Positions 9,694 through 19,335 of a stretch of 64,000 bases of DNA are shown piece after piece (position 1 is the first letter of the stretch; each line of letters opens with the position of its first letter). The translations under genes and the position numbers were made by a program. The stretch comes from Physcia stellaris (lineage: Eukaryota > Ascomycota > Lecanoromycetes > Caliciales > Physciaceae), in NCBI GenBank assembly GCA_018902385.1, contig JABSSW010000006.1, positions 62,001-126,000 of the forward strand. Direction: 5' to 3'. The notes beneath the pieces are model-generated. The model saw nothing but the letters and a program-made list of their open reading frames with translations, was not told where the DNA came from and searched no databases.

Positions 9694-11194
9694 TATCTAG
9701 TGCACTAAATGGGAGATGCGAGACCCTCGATGAAGTGACTGCCCTGGAGGTCAATGCTGACTCAAATATCTGCTTTGGTGTCGCAGTAGGAGCTTGCAGC
9801 TCTGGCGAATCAAAGGAGCGTTGAATAGATGCACTCTCTGTCGATTCGGGTATGTATTCAAGTGTAAGAGACGAGAGACTTGAACACTCTGATGAGGTGA
9901 CTGGTTCGGAGGTTGATGCAGATTCGGGTATCTGACTAGATGTTGCAGGCTTTCGAACAAGGATTTCTTGATCTTCTGACTCGAGCGGTGTGGTGGAGGT
10001 CCACGAAGCAGAAGAGCATTGAATTGGCTCGTTCTCCATCGACTGTAGTGCATTACTGGCTGTCGCGATCGGGAGAACCGAACTCGCTGGTGAGATAATT
10101 GCTTCGAAAGCTACCTCAGATTCCGATACATGCTTTCGTGGTGTTGCGGGGAAGGCAAGCGATTCTTGCAGAGCAGGCGAATCGAGCAGGCAGATGACTG
10201 CTGACTTCTCGACGGCTTCGCATGCTGATTTGGCTGTATTGATCATGAGATCCGAGTTGCTGGCCGGCTTCTTCGCATGCTGATTGCGTACATGGTTGCG
10301 AAGCTTGTCTTTGGAGTTGAAACTTGAATCACAACGCATGCAGGTCACTTTCGAAGTTTTGACCTTTGCGAATGGAGCATTCGCGAAATCGACTCGTAAG
10401 GCTTCAACCCACTCACTTAGCGATGCTGATTCCATGATTGTTTGTTTATTGAACCAGATATCGAAAGCAGGGCCATACAGGCATGATGGCAATAGGGAGA
10501 GCAGATCTGACTCCCTATACTGATGCTGACATTGCTGAAGATGTTGTAGGAAGTCTGTAGCTTCGTCAAATCGTCGATCTTCGCATGTGAGTGTTGGATC
10601 GAAGATGCCGATATCCTGAAGCTCTGGTGTTGGTTTCAATCCTTGTTGTTTCTGAGGACCAGACGGAGTAGATATTGCTGATTTCTCAATGATCTCGCTC
10701 GCATGTCCTTCAAGAAATTGTAAGGCGGATTCGTATGCTTGCTGGTTTTGAGCATCACATGAAGGATATTGCAGACGATGTGATTCCCAAGTCTCGTAAG
10801 CTAGGTGACACCATTGACAGCGATCTGAAGTTGAGCCTTCAAACTCCTGTTGTTCCTGCGGAGCCGTTGAATTCTTTGCAGGCTCACTAGGAGGGAATGC
10901 TTTCGCAAGGGCTATACCGAAATCGTGTAATGAGGTGAACTTCGGTTGACTCTTGAACCAATCCAGGGCGGGACCCATCAAGCAGCCGTGTAACAGATCC
11001 AGCAAATCCGACTCTCGATGCAGGAGCTGAAGCTGCTGAAGCCGTTGTAAAATGCCTGTGGATTTGCTAAATATGTCCCATTCTGGATCATCGTCGATGG
11101 CAGTTGGGTTGAAGAGGCCGAAATATGCAGGGGGGGCAGGCTTCGCATCTTCAACTCGCTTCCGGGCTTCTCGCTTTTGTTGTTTCGGAGTCAT
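9530..11194 (-). CDS. Element-borne gag-like protein with duplicated capsid-like module
   Basis: A 554-codon frame, first long frame of the young LTR element. Residues about 25-100 carry a capsid-like module (FGLFNPT, then a helix ending RESDLLDLLHGCL, then GPALDWFKSQ and a LHDFGIALAKAF tail) resembling retrotransposon gag. A C2HC finger (CQWC then HRLQYPSC) follows. A second copy of the capsid-like module (FDPT, YRESDLLSLLPSCL, GPAFDIWFNKQ) lies at about 195-270, followed by a C2H2 finger (CMRCDSSF then HVRNQHAKK). The rest is Ser/Thr/Pro-rich with short imperfect repeats. The arrangement suggests an internal duplication of [capsid + finger]. Start is the first Met; it lies about 1.25 kb from the upstream LTR. 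Confidence 0.7.
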   Translation of the reverse strand: MTPKQQKREARKRVEDAKPAPPAYFGLFNPTAIDDDPEWDIFSKSTGILQRLQQLQLLHRESDLLDLLHGCLMGPALDWFKSQPKFTSLHDFGIALAKAFPPSEPAKNSTAPQEQQEFEGSTSDRCQWCHLAYETWESHRLQYPSCDAQNQQAYESALQFLEGHASEIIEKSAISTPSGPQKQQGLKPTPELQDIGIFDPTLTCEDRRFDEATDFLQHLQQCQHQYRESDLLSLLPSCLYGPAFDIWFNKQTIMESASLSEWVEALRVDFANAPFAKVKTSKVTCMRCDSSFNSKDKLRNHVRNQHAKKPASNSDLMINTAKSACEAVEKSAVICLLDSPALQESLAFPATPRKHVSESEVAFEAIISPASSVLPIATASNALQSMENEPIQCSSASWTSTTPLESEDQEILVRKPATSSQIPESASTSEPVTSSECSSLSSLTLEYIPESTESASIQRSFDSPELQAPTATPKQIFESALTSRAVTSSRVSHLPFSALDIVSEPVENMSTQCSTAVTCQSASLTSQKPSTPFSLQKELSHLPNRCFFTSRALS

Positions 11195-11239
11195 CGCGCA
11201 TGCGGGAGAAGAAAGACGATTTGCTAGGCAAACAGATGT

Positions 11240-11960
11240 GATTCTAGAATATTCTCAAGCAAGAAGGATGGTGTGGATATCGAGTGCTAAGGGAGAGCTC
11301 TGCTAGAAAGTTCTTGACGTTTCTGACTTGGTATTGAGTCTAACCCCGAGACAGGAGACAAATGCTGATTTGCTAGGTAGATAGGTAGGAAAAAAAAAAA
11401 AAAAAAAAACTCCCGGGTGAGGAGGATAGTTGTAATACTTGGGGCTGACGGAGGTTCGAGCGATCTTTGAAATCGATACTGAGGCTACCGCTGAGGCCAG
11501 AGAGTATGGCCGATCGGTAAGAAAGACAGGTATGTCTTGGCAATGTTCTCGAAGAAGGTGGATGGTCCCAGTACTGGGTTCTTGTCGAAGTATTGGACGG
11601 AGGTATGAGGGTTTTGAAGGACTATTATTGAGTCCACCACCGAGCTAGGAGAGGGAGGGCCTTTGACTAGATAAACGGAGGTAATTTCGGGAGGTTCTCA
11701 ACAAAGGTAGATGATTCCTGTATCAAGTTTCTGACGAATCGTAGATTGAATGTTCGAAAATTTCTTGATTCGAGATGTTGTTGATTTTTTTTGACGTGAT
11801 ACTCAGCTCACTTCCGGAGCTTCCTGATTGAAGTATTAAAGCAATCGAGTAGATAGGAGAGGATGATCGAGTTGCTAGTAAGGTAGATATGCTTCTGAAG
11901 GATTCTCGAAGGAGGTAGATGGTTCGAGTTCAACGATTCTGGCCGAATAACGGGGTTTCT
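11240..11960. repeat. Degenerate tandem repeats upstream of the gag-like frame
   Basis: A phrase containing TTCTCRA-G-AGGTRGATGGTTC recurs near 11245, 11545, 11690 and 11905 with spacing of roughly 150-300 bases. Between copies the sequence drifts. A run of about 20 A lies at 11391-11410. I see no gene. The region is the long leader between the upstream LTR and the first frame. Confidence 0.5.
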
Positions 11961-12445
11961 GGTTCGACCTCTGGTCGGATATTTCTGATATGGTGTTTTC
12001 GTGACGTAGGGGTTCGTTGACTTGGTGGCCTAGGCCTGGTTTATTGCTTAATGGTTATGCTGTCACAAGTGACTCCGAACGCCATCTACATGGCCTGTCG
12101 GTTAAATAGGTGCGTAATTAACGCTCGAGGGTATCAAACAACCGTCGCTTCGGTCACAGCTTACAACTACGTCGTCGTCTCGCTGAGTACCGGAATGGCC
12201 CTTCCGTGGAAGTCCACACTCGAAGCCTTTGCTTCCTGAGGAGTGACCTGCGTGGAGTAGAGCTTCGTTGCTCTCACTCAAACCGCCTAGGCTTTTGACC
12301 TCACGTGAGCAGAACTACGTCGTTCTCGCTAGCACGTCTAGGATTTGGTGACGTCTTAGGTCTTCGCGTTTGTTTGGGGTCTTGTTTATTGAATAAGCTG
12401 TCGTACCCCGAGCAGCTTGAAGGGATTAGGATGACTTCGATATAA

Positions 12446-12640
12446 TGTGAGGTGCCATGCATTGGTATGGTACTAATACATAACTACACGAGGATATCGA
12501 AGTGGGGAGCAAATACATGGAGGCCTGCAGAGGCATATGTAGGAGGTTTGGTCATAGGCGGGGCCCGGCCCTGCCACCCGGTGTGATAAGATAAGGGTGT
12601 TAGCCCTGCCAGGTGTTGGATCCGGTGCACGCTCGTCACA
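12446..12640 (-). repeat. LTR of the young element, right copy (upstream LTR)
   Basis: 195 bases, direct repeat of 6309-6503 with one visible difference. It is followed at once by GAATC, the target duplication, and then by mutated Gypsy fossil sequence. Confidence 0.93.
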
Positions 12641-14010
12641 GAATCGACGTCGTTTTTTTGTTTTTATTAAATTGATTTTTCGTTTTATCAAATTGCGCAA
12701 AAAAATCATTTTTGACGAAATTTTTGTTTTTTTGACGTTCACGATTTTCGAACGAAAAAATTTGCGAAAATCGAAAACGTTTTGAAAATTTTTGATAAAA
12801 TGACGATCGTTTCGCATTGACGATTTTGATCAAATTTTTTTGACGAATCGTCAACGAAATTGCATCGAATATAATAATTTTTCGTAAAATATCGTTCAAA
12901 TCATAAAAAAATTTGTTTCGTTTGATGTTTTCGATAACGTTCAATTTTGTTTTCAACGATTCGAAATGCGTCGCGAATTTATTTATCGTTTTTTTGTTTG
13001 ACATCATTGTATTTTTGATTCACATCAAAACGAAAAATTTTAAAAAATTCGACATCGTTGTAAAAAAATTTCGAAAAATACGATTACGTCATCATTAATT
13101 TTATTCGATGTTGATTGATTTTTGATACGATTTTTATAATTTGATTGAAATCGTATCAAAAAACTGTTACGTTCAAACGATTTTAATACAACGTTTGAAA
13201 AAATAATTAAAATTTGCGTCGAAAATTTACACGACGTTTCAAATTCACGATTGAAATTTTTAATATTTTTGACGTTGTAAATGAATAAATTTTAAATTTG
13301 AATTCGATAATTCGTCGAAAACGCGAACGTTTCGAAATAAATTTATTACGAAATTTTTCGTTATCGTCATTGTCATCGTCGTTTTCGTTATTGAAAAACG
13401 TTTGTAAACGTTTTCGTTTTTTTTTAACAACGCGAATTGAATTAATTTCGTTTTTTCGAAATGACGTTTACAAAACGTTTAATTTTTTTCAAAAACAATT
13501 TATATTCACGTTTGTTTTTCGTTTTTTTTTCAATTATCGTTTGAATTGTTCGCAATTGTACGTAATCAATTTAATTATCGAATTCGAAATCGTCGACGTT
13601 CGTTAAAACGATAATAATACGTCGAAACGACACGCGAAAAACAACAACAATGCGTTCGTCGTTTGATGAATTTTCATGAATTGAAATCAATTCGTTTCGT
13701 TGATCGATTTCAAATTGAAACGATTTCACGATCGTGTTGTCGAATGATAATTGTTGAAACGAAATAACAATATTGTTTCGAATCACGAACGCAACGACAA
13801 CAAATGTTTTCGAAATTTTAAATGATGTCATTTGATCGAACAATCGTTCACGAAAATTTAAACGATTCAAAATTGTAAAAAAATATACGATTGAATGATT
13901 AAATGATTACAAACAAACGCAATGTTTACGAAACGATAATAAATCATCGTGATAACATTGTGAATAATGATAAAATTGAATCGTGAAAACGAAAAAAAAT
14001 GAAAATTCTC
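12641..14010 (-). mobile_element. Gag part of the old Ty3/Gypsy fossil
   Basis: AT-rich saturated block, read on the minus strand. At about 12640-13007 a frame with a FATHFESL stretch, long charged helices and a Lys/Arg/Asn-rich end resembles the C-terminal half of Gypsy gag, directly before the CYNC knuckle found at 6250-6300 on the other side of the young insertion. Farther upstream (13571-13870) another frame of unclear identity may be gag or leader. I could not find a clear LTR at the right edge; decay may hide it. Old and broken many times. Confidence 0.6.
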
Positions 14011-14025
14011 GAGATGTTATACTCT

Positions 14026-14082
14026 ACCGGCCAAGACGCTAGACTCGGTCAGGCTAGCGTGCTTGGCGGTCTTGGCATGGCA
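14026..14082. other. Nested inverted repeats at the repeat/gene border
   Basis: GCCAAGAC pairs with GTCTTGGC some 40 bases later, and within this pair CGCTAG pairs with CTAGCG. The structure sits where AT-rich mutated DNA ends and ordinary DNA begins. It could be the remnant end of an element or an unrelated palindrome. No protein is encoded. Confidence 0.4.
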
Positions 14083-14598
14083 TGACACGCTTAAACGAAA
14101 TTACACCGCATCGTACCAAGCCATGATAGGAAGGAGGGAAGATGGAGAATGGTGATTGGTTTTCTGGGACGCCCACTCACTTTGACGCCCAGCGGATATT
14201 ACCAAGAAGGTTGATCCTGCGCCTAAACAGTCGGTACACATCTACCTGGGACTTGCTTAGGACGACCGATCAACTTAGCAATCAATGGAATGAAATCGAT
14301 GTTATCATCTGCCGATCCGCTTCACAGCGCCTTTGATCTTCTGTCTCCTCCCTGGGCCCTCAATAACCCTGGTTCTAATAATGCGCTCCGATGGCTTATT
14401 GATGCCCAAGATCAATTGGGTTTCGTTGAACGCCGTAATGATCAGGTGCTATAGAAAATAGATTGCGGGAGACGCTAATGCAAAAAGCATTGAGTGTGCG
14501 CGGGGAAGGTTATCTCTCCAAAAAATATCTCTCAGCCTTGACCAACTTCACAGTCTATTCAACTGATTTCTGATCACAGCAATATTCTCAGTGCTCAC

Positions 14599-16223
14599 AT
14601 GGCGTATCCTGTTCTAACCGTAGCCACGATCATTGCACTCGCCAGCTACACTGTGTACGGCGCCTTGTACAGGCTCTTCTTTAGCCCAATAGCCTCATTT
14701 CCAGGGCCCAGACTTGCAGCCTTGACGTTATGGTATGAATTTTACTACGACGTTGTCAAGGGAGGACAATATAGTTGGAAAATAGCGGAGCTGCACAAGA
14801 AGTATGGTCCTATTATTCGGATCAACCCCTATGAGCTCCATATCGACGACCCAGAGTACTATGACGAGCTCTACGTCACTGCGAGCGAGCGCAAATCTGA
14901 TAGGTGGTCTTGGACTGTATGATTCCATTGTCTCTTGATGTGATAGTTATCTGCGACGTTTGTCGATGTTTTGCGCTGCTGTGACATTCCGACATGTATT
15001 GACATCTGATATAGGCACCTATGTTTGGAGCCCCGCAAAGCCTCTTTGCCGCAATCGACCACGATGTTCACCGCCGTCAGCGAAAACCGTACAACAATTA
15101 CTTCTCTAAGCAATCCATCATGGCGTATAGCAATGTGATCCAGAAACTCGCCAATAAGCTATGTGATAATTTCCGCCGTTGCCAGACTGAGGGCGCAACA
15201 ATCAATATAGATCAAGCATATACTGCATTAGCGGGAGACATAGTGTCAGGATACTGCTTCCCGAGTTCGTACGGGCTACTGGATGATGATAGCTTTGCTA
15301 AAACATTCTATGAGGTGTGGCAAGCTTTCATAGGCGCCGCTCATATAATCAAGCAGTTTCCTTGGCTATTCCCATTGATGTTGAACCTTCCGCGCCGAGT
15401 GGCTGAATACCTGATGCCAGAGGTAGCTACTTCCTTTCAATGGAGAGATCAGTGGACGAAGGAGATCCTAGATATTAAAGGGCGGAAGGGCGAGTGGAAG
15501 GAAAGTGCAGAACAGTCCACCGTCTTCGACACGATTCTCGATTCCGAGGATCTATCGGACCAGGAAAAATCGACGTCTCGATTGGTAGATGACGGACAAG
15601 GCTTCCTGGCTGGTGGCTCTCTGACCACAGCAATGACAGTCATCGTGGCGACCTACTATACCTTAGCGGACCCCAACATCAAACAATCACTCTTGCAAGA
15701 CCTTTCCACAGTCCACAGTAAGCACCAAGTTGGCTCTGTACCCCTAGGGGAGCTCGAACAGCTCCCCTATCTCACCGCCGTGATTCTTGAAGCACTTCGC
15801 GTCAGCTACGGCGTCTCGCACCGCATGCAGCGCATATCAAACGACCATACCCTCCACTACAAAGAGTGGTCTATCCCCCCCGGAACCCCCGTCAGCATGA
15901 CATCAATGTTCATGCACAACAACCCCACCATCTTCCCCTCCCCTCACACGTTCAAGCCGGAGCGCTGGCTTCCGCTCGATACAGAGGGACGGAGGTTGCA
16001 GCGATATATGGTCGCATTCGGCAAGGGTTCGCGCCAATGCATAGGCATGAACCTCGCGTGGGCCGAGATGTATATTCTACTTGCTACGGTGTTTGGGGAG
16101 TTTGGGAATCAATTGGAGCTGGCGGATACGGTGTGGGAGAGGGATGTGAAGCTTGTGCGTGATTTCTTCACGCCGGTCCCGAGCAAGGAGTCCAAAGGTG
16201 TGAATATCAGGATTCGAGAATGA
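14599..16223 (+). CDS. Cytochrome P450 monooxygenase, one intron
   Basis: Exons 14599-14916 and 15015-16223 give 508 residues. The 98-bp intron (GTATGA...ATAG) is phase 0 and joins RWSWT to APMFGAPQS. The N-terminus is a hydrophobic membrane anchor, then a FFSP...FPGPR hinge. Class motifs are present: AGGSLTTAM in helix I (oxygen activation), EALR (ExxR), FKPERW, and the haem loop [10 protein letters not shown] with the ligand Cys near residue 448. The [13 protein letters not shown] helix C and overall pattern resemble fungal trichodiene-oxygenase-type P450s (CYP58/CYP65-like); substrate cannot be told. It would act on the ER membrane with a P450 reductase. No terpene synthase, PKS or NRPS lies nearby. 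The start is about 570 bases from the decayed repeat block, yet the gene shows no sign of CpY decay. Confidence 0.93.
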
Positions 16224-17052
16224 TTTGGCGACTGCTAACATAGGTTGGATCGATGCGGTTTTTCTTTTGACAGAGGGGTTGCAATCACCATGTCCTGAGA
16301 TGGTGCCGCAAGTACACTGGTTGTTGAGGGAGACTCTGTTCCTTTTGCAAAGCAACATGTCATACGCAACGAGTTTTGAAATGGGTATGAAATTAATGAA
16401 CGGCTGATACCACAGAGAACAGCCTAAATCATAACTGCGATTATCTTCATATCCATGACTGCGTCCAATTTTCTTCATCGCTTCTTCTGCGCTCCAAGAT
16501 TCGCGCACAGCTCCAGAGCTCGCCGCGGCCAAATACGCCCTTCTTAGCAATCATGGCGTATGCACCATCGACGCATGAAGCTGTATCTGGCGGTTGTACT
16601 GCTTTTGGCGCGCGGAACCATGCAGAACATCCTGTCGTACCACCACACCTCCAATTAAGTGACCGAGCTGAGGGAGGGTGGCGAATTTAAAAGCCCATCA
16701 TCGCCCTCCCTCGACCAGTCCCCACTGATCGATCGCTGCCAGCAGTACCGCGTTCATCAACGACTATCGCACGCTCGTCGCTGGACTCGAGTTCCTGCGC
16801 ACTCTCTCGAAGTCCATATGTGTCCGTTCATTGAGCTAACCGATCTCCAGAATTTATCCGCTCGACCGGATAATGGTTTTGGAGATCTTCCCAAAAGCTC
16901 GATCGAATCCATGTGTGTGATACTGCTCAAGACCGATAGTGGGCATGCGGGATAGATTACTTGTTGTTATGGGGTAGGAACAAGAAACTGGTAGTAATTG
17001 GCCCATAAGCGAGCTGCACGTGACTAGCCTTAAATGTTTGACATTCGACCTT
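16224..17052. other. Intergenic, no gene supported
   Basis: Downstream of the P450. A 98-codon plus-strand frame (16659-16955) lacks recognisable features. I see no RNA gene or repeat here. Confidence 0.5.
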
Positions 17053-17054
17053 TA

Positions 17055-17365
17055 GGGATGTGCAGAACGCACTGGAATCTCTTGGCGAAAAAAAATCTTA
17101 CTTTCCCGCACCCCTCACCAAAAGTTCGATGCAAAATCATTCACAATATGACGAGAAATGCTCACGATTGAAGAAAATCAAATATAATCAAACAATTCAT
17201 TATGACATGTATGATTTGTATGCACAATATCAAATTATGATCGATATTGATCAAATTGAATAGCAAACAGCTGTGAAAATTCCAGAAGATGTCCCGAAAT
17301 CTGGTGCGGGGTGCGGAAAAATAAATTTTTAGTGCCAAGACATTCCAGTGCGTTCTGCACATCCC
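17055..17365. mobile_element. Short inverted-repeat element (MITE), 311 bp
   Basis: The ends are inverted copies: GGGATGTGCAGAACGCACTG at the left matches the reverse complement of the right end, with one mismatch in the first 33 bases and weaker pairing out to about 70. It is flanked by TA on both sides (17053-17054, 17366-17367), fitting a Tc1/mariner-type target duplication; the terminus TAGGGATGTGCA also recalls hAT elements, but I find no 8-base duplication. The interior is AT-rich and has no coding capacity, so it is non-autonomous. Confidence 0.85.
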
Positions 17366-17367
17366 TA

Positions 17368-18717
17368 TTCTACAAAACCGCCTGTAGTATCCTTCTAGAT
17401 AGTCATAATTCACACACCCTACAACAAGAGCATTACGTTCGATGATTGATCTTGTCGAGCCTCGTTTTGTGGTTTTCTACTCCTGTGCTAACTATCCTCT
17501 TTTCTATTATCGTAGGACTATAATGTAGGAGCCACTTTTTGCTTCGGGACAAGTTGAGACGCGGGCGGATGATCATGTAAGTGGAGGCGTTCGGCTGGGG
17601 CTTGCTTATTCATTATTATTGGCTACTACTGGGAGCTCGTAGGTGAGTGAGCCCAGCACGGCGTTCCCCGCCGACCACCAATACATCACGACCATGCTCT
17701 AAAGTCTTCGCGCACGCCCAGGCATCGCTCTGACGACTGAATCAGTCGAAATATATCGCCATTGTCATCGGACTTGATAGGACTTCTAGACAGGACCTCC
17801 AGTGAGGCACTCCAGCACCACAACCAGGAGAAAACATTATGCCTGTCGCCAGATTATCGCAAAGCTTACTGCCATCCACAATTGTAAAATGACGGAGAAG
17901 AGAATCCCCACTGGTAATCACCCGAGGTCATCGAAAACCTGTCCACGTTCTTGCAGTTCCACCGTGTACTTATATCGTCTAAAACCCCTGAAATATTGGA
18001 AAATATGATAGTAGTGTAGGATCGCTTCTCATGACGTCCCATGGAGTATATAGCACCCAGTCTGCCTTCTACCTAGTTCTTACACCGACGCAGAACGTAC
18101 GCAAACGTTAGATTTCCCCAAATGAGCCAAATGGTCTCCTGTGAGTATCCTTGCGGCCTAGTCACCCCTGATGAGTCTGGGGTGTGCTTCTGTTCCGTCC
18201 AAGGGACTGTCGAACGAGGTCTCGTATCGCCATTAGATAGAGCTCGGCGCTCCATTGCACTACGCGGTCGACAGAGGCCGCATTGGTCGTTGTCGGTTTC
18301 TGCTGGAGGCCGGCCATCACTGACATGAAGGGTAACAGCGTCATGGCATGATACAAGATGTACCCAAAGAGTCATGCCTGCCGGCTCTGTTACCGGGCAC
18401 AGCAGGATAAAGCAGGGGTGGCAGGGGGTTTGAAAAGTGAGGCAGCTCGTATAATGGGAGCAAGCGAGAAGGAATTGACAAGAGAAGTGGCAAGAGGCAG
18501 AAATATTCTCTAAAAGGTAAGGAAACGAATTATGATGGAAGAGTGATGGCAACGATACCAGATCCAAGAAATTAGTTGCTTTTGTCGCTCAGTACCATTT
18601 TTCAAGTACCATTCTTATCTGAAATATCTCTTCCTCCACGCCCCTACATAACGCCCGATCCTCCCAACCCCCAGCCAAGTCCAAACTCAAACCCATCCCC
18701 CTCCCCAAAACAGCATC
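17368..18717. other. Intergenic, no gene supported
   Basis: Frames on both strands near 18073-18567 overlap each other and have no domain or good codon pattern. The stretch 18640-18730 is C-rich and leads into the last exon of the hydrophobin-like gene on the minus strand. Confidence 0.45.
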
Positions 18718-19335
18718 TCAAGCCCCCTCCTCCGGCACCGTACAATTACTCGCGGTGCTGGTGCCGTCCTACAAGCCCGTTAACCGTCACTTATCTATAT
18801 CTTCCATCCTCCGTTTCCAGACTTATATAGCAACTAGGATGGGTGGGAAGAGGAGGAGGGGGAAAGGGGGCTCACAACGCTCTCACAGCACGCCAACCCG
18901 CCCTTCACGCTCTGGCACGCTGATGCTTCGAAGGCGCTGGTTACGAATGTGCCTAGCAAGATATGTTTATCAGTTGGGGGCGGGATTTTCGGGAATGGGG
19001 TAGTTGAGGGCGTTTGGGCTCTCTCTTTTCTCTCTCAAAAACTCCCAAAAAGAAGAGAAAAAAAAAGAAAAGGGCGTACTCAGGGCGCTAAATGACGGAG
19101 AAGCAGGGTTAGAGAAAAGAGGCGGGATTGGGAGTGCGAAAGGACGTAATGCAGAAGGAAGAGAGGCAAACGCACATCCTTCAGCAGTATGCAGCCTCTG
19201 CAGCCGCGTCACGTGGCAGCACACCAGCGTCCCCGTCGGACACGCAAAGACCCTCTTATCCAGATTCGGGCTGGGGTCAAGAGACCAGGCTGTGCCTGCC
19301 ATGAAGGCTATGGATGTGAGGGTGGAGAGGTGCAT
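18718..19335 (-). CDS. Hydrophobin-like small secreted cysteine-rich protein, two introns
   Basis: My model uses exons 19335-19176, 18952-18876 and 18768-18718, giving 95 residues in a continuous frame. A signal peptide (MHLSTLTSIAFMAGTAWS) is followed by a KR site. Eight Cys follow in the hydrophobin order: CPTGTLVCC (C1, C2-C3), EGC (C4), SACQSVKGGLACC (C5, C6-C7) and SNC (C8). Spacing C5-C6 is eight residues as in class II; C7-C8 is eleven; C3-C4 is thirteen. The codon for C4 is split by the first intron (223 bp, GTGCGT...CTAG); the second intron is 107 bp (GTGAGC...TGTAG). Hydrophobins coat aerial hyphae and spores by self-assembly at interfaces. Class is uncertain, and a plain Cys-rich secreted protein is the alternative. 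The splice sites are my prediction. Confidence 0.58.

Larger units (their letters stand above)
6309..12640 (-). mobile_element. Young LTR retroelement, looks structurally whole, no pol seen
   Basis: Two 195-bp direct repeats (6309-6503 and 12446-12640) bound 6.33 kb. Each begins TGTGA and ends TCACA. They differ at one base that I can see, so the insertion is recent. Flanking 5-base direct repeats GAATC (6304-6308 and 12641-12645) are a perfect target duplication. The purine-rich run next to the inner edge of the left LTR, read on the minus strand, fits a polypurine tract, and both long frames are on the minus strand, so the element points leftward. Contents: two overlapping frames with gag-like and zinc-finger modules, plus repeat-rich flanks. 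I find no reverse transcriptase or integrase, so it is probably non-autonomous. It lies inside the gag region of the Gypsy fossil and carries no CpY decay. Confidence 0.88.

Noticed and set aside
1-14010. Classical CpA-type RIP
   Set aside because: CA and TG remain abundant in the most altered blocks, and paired copies differ mainly at CT/AG.
18073-18567. 164-codon minus frame as a secreted protein
   Set aside because: No convincing signal peptide or family; overlapped by an equally open frame on the other strand.
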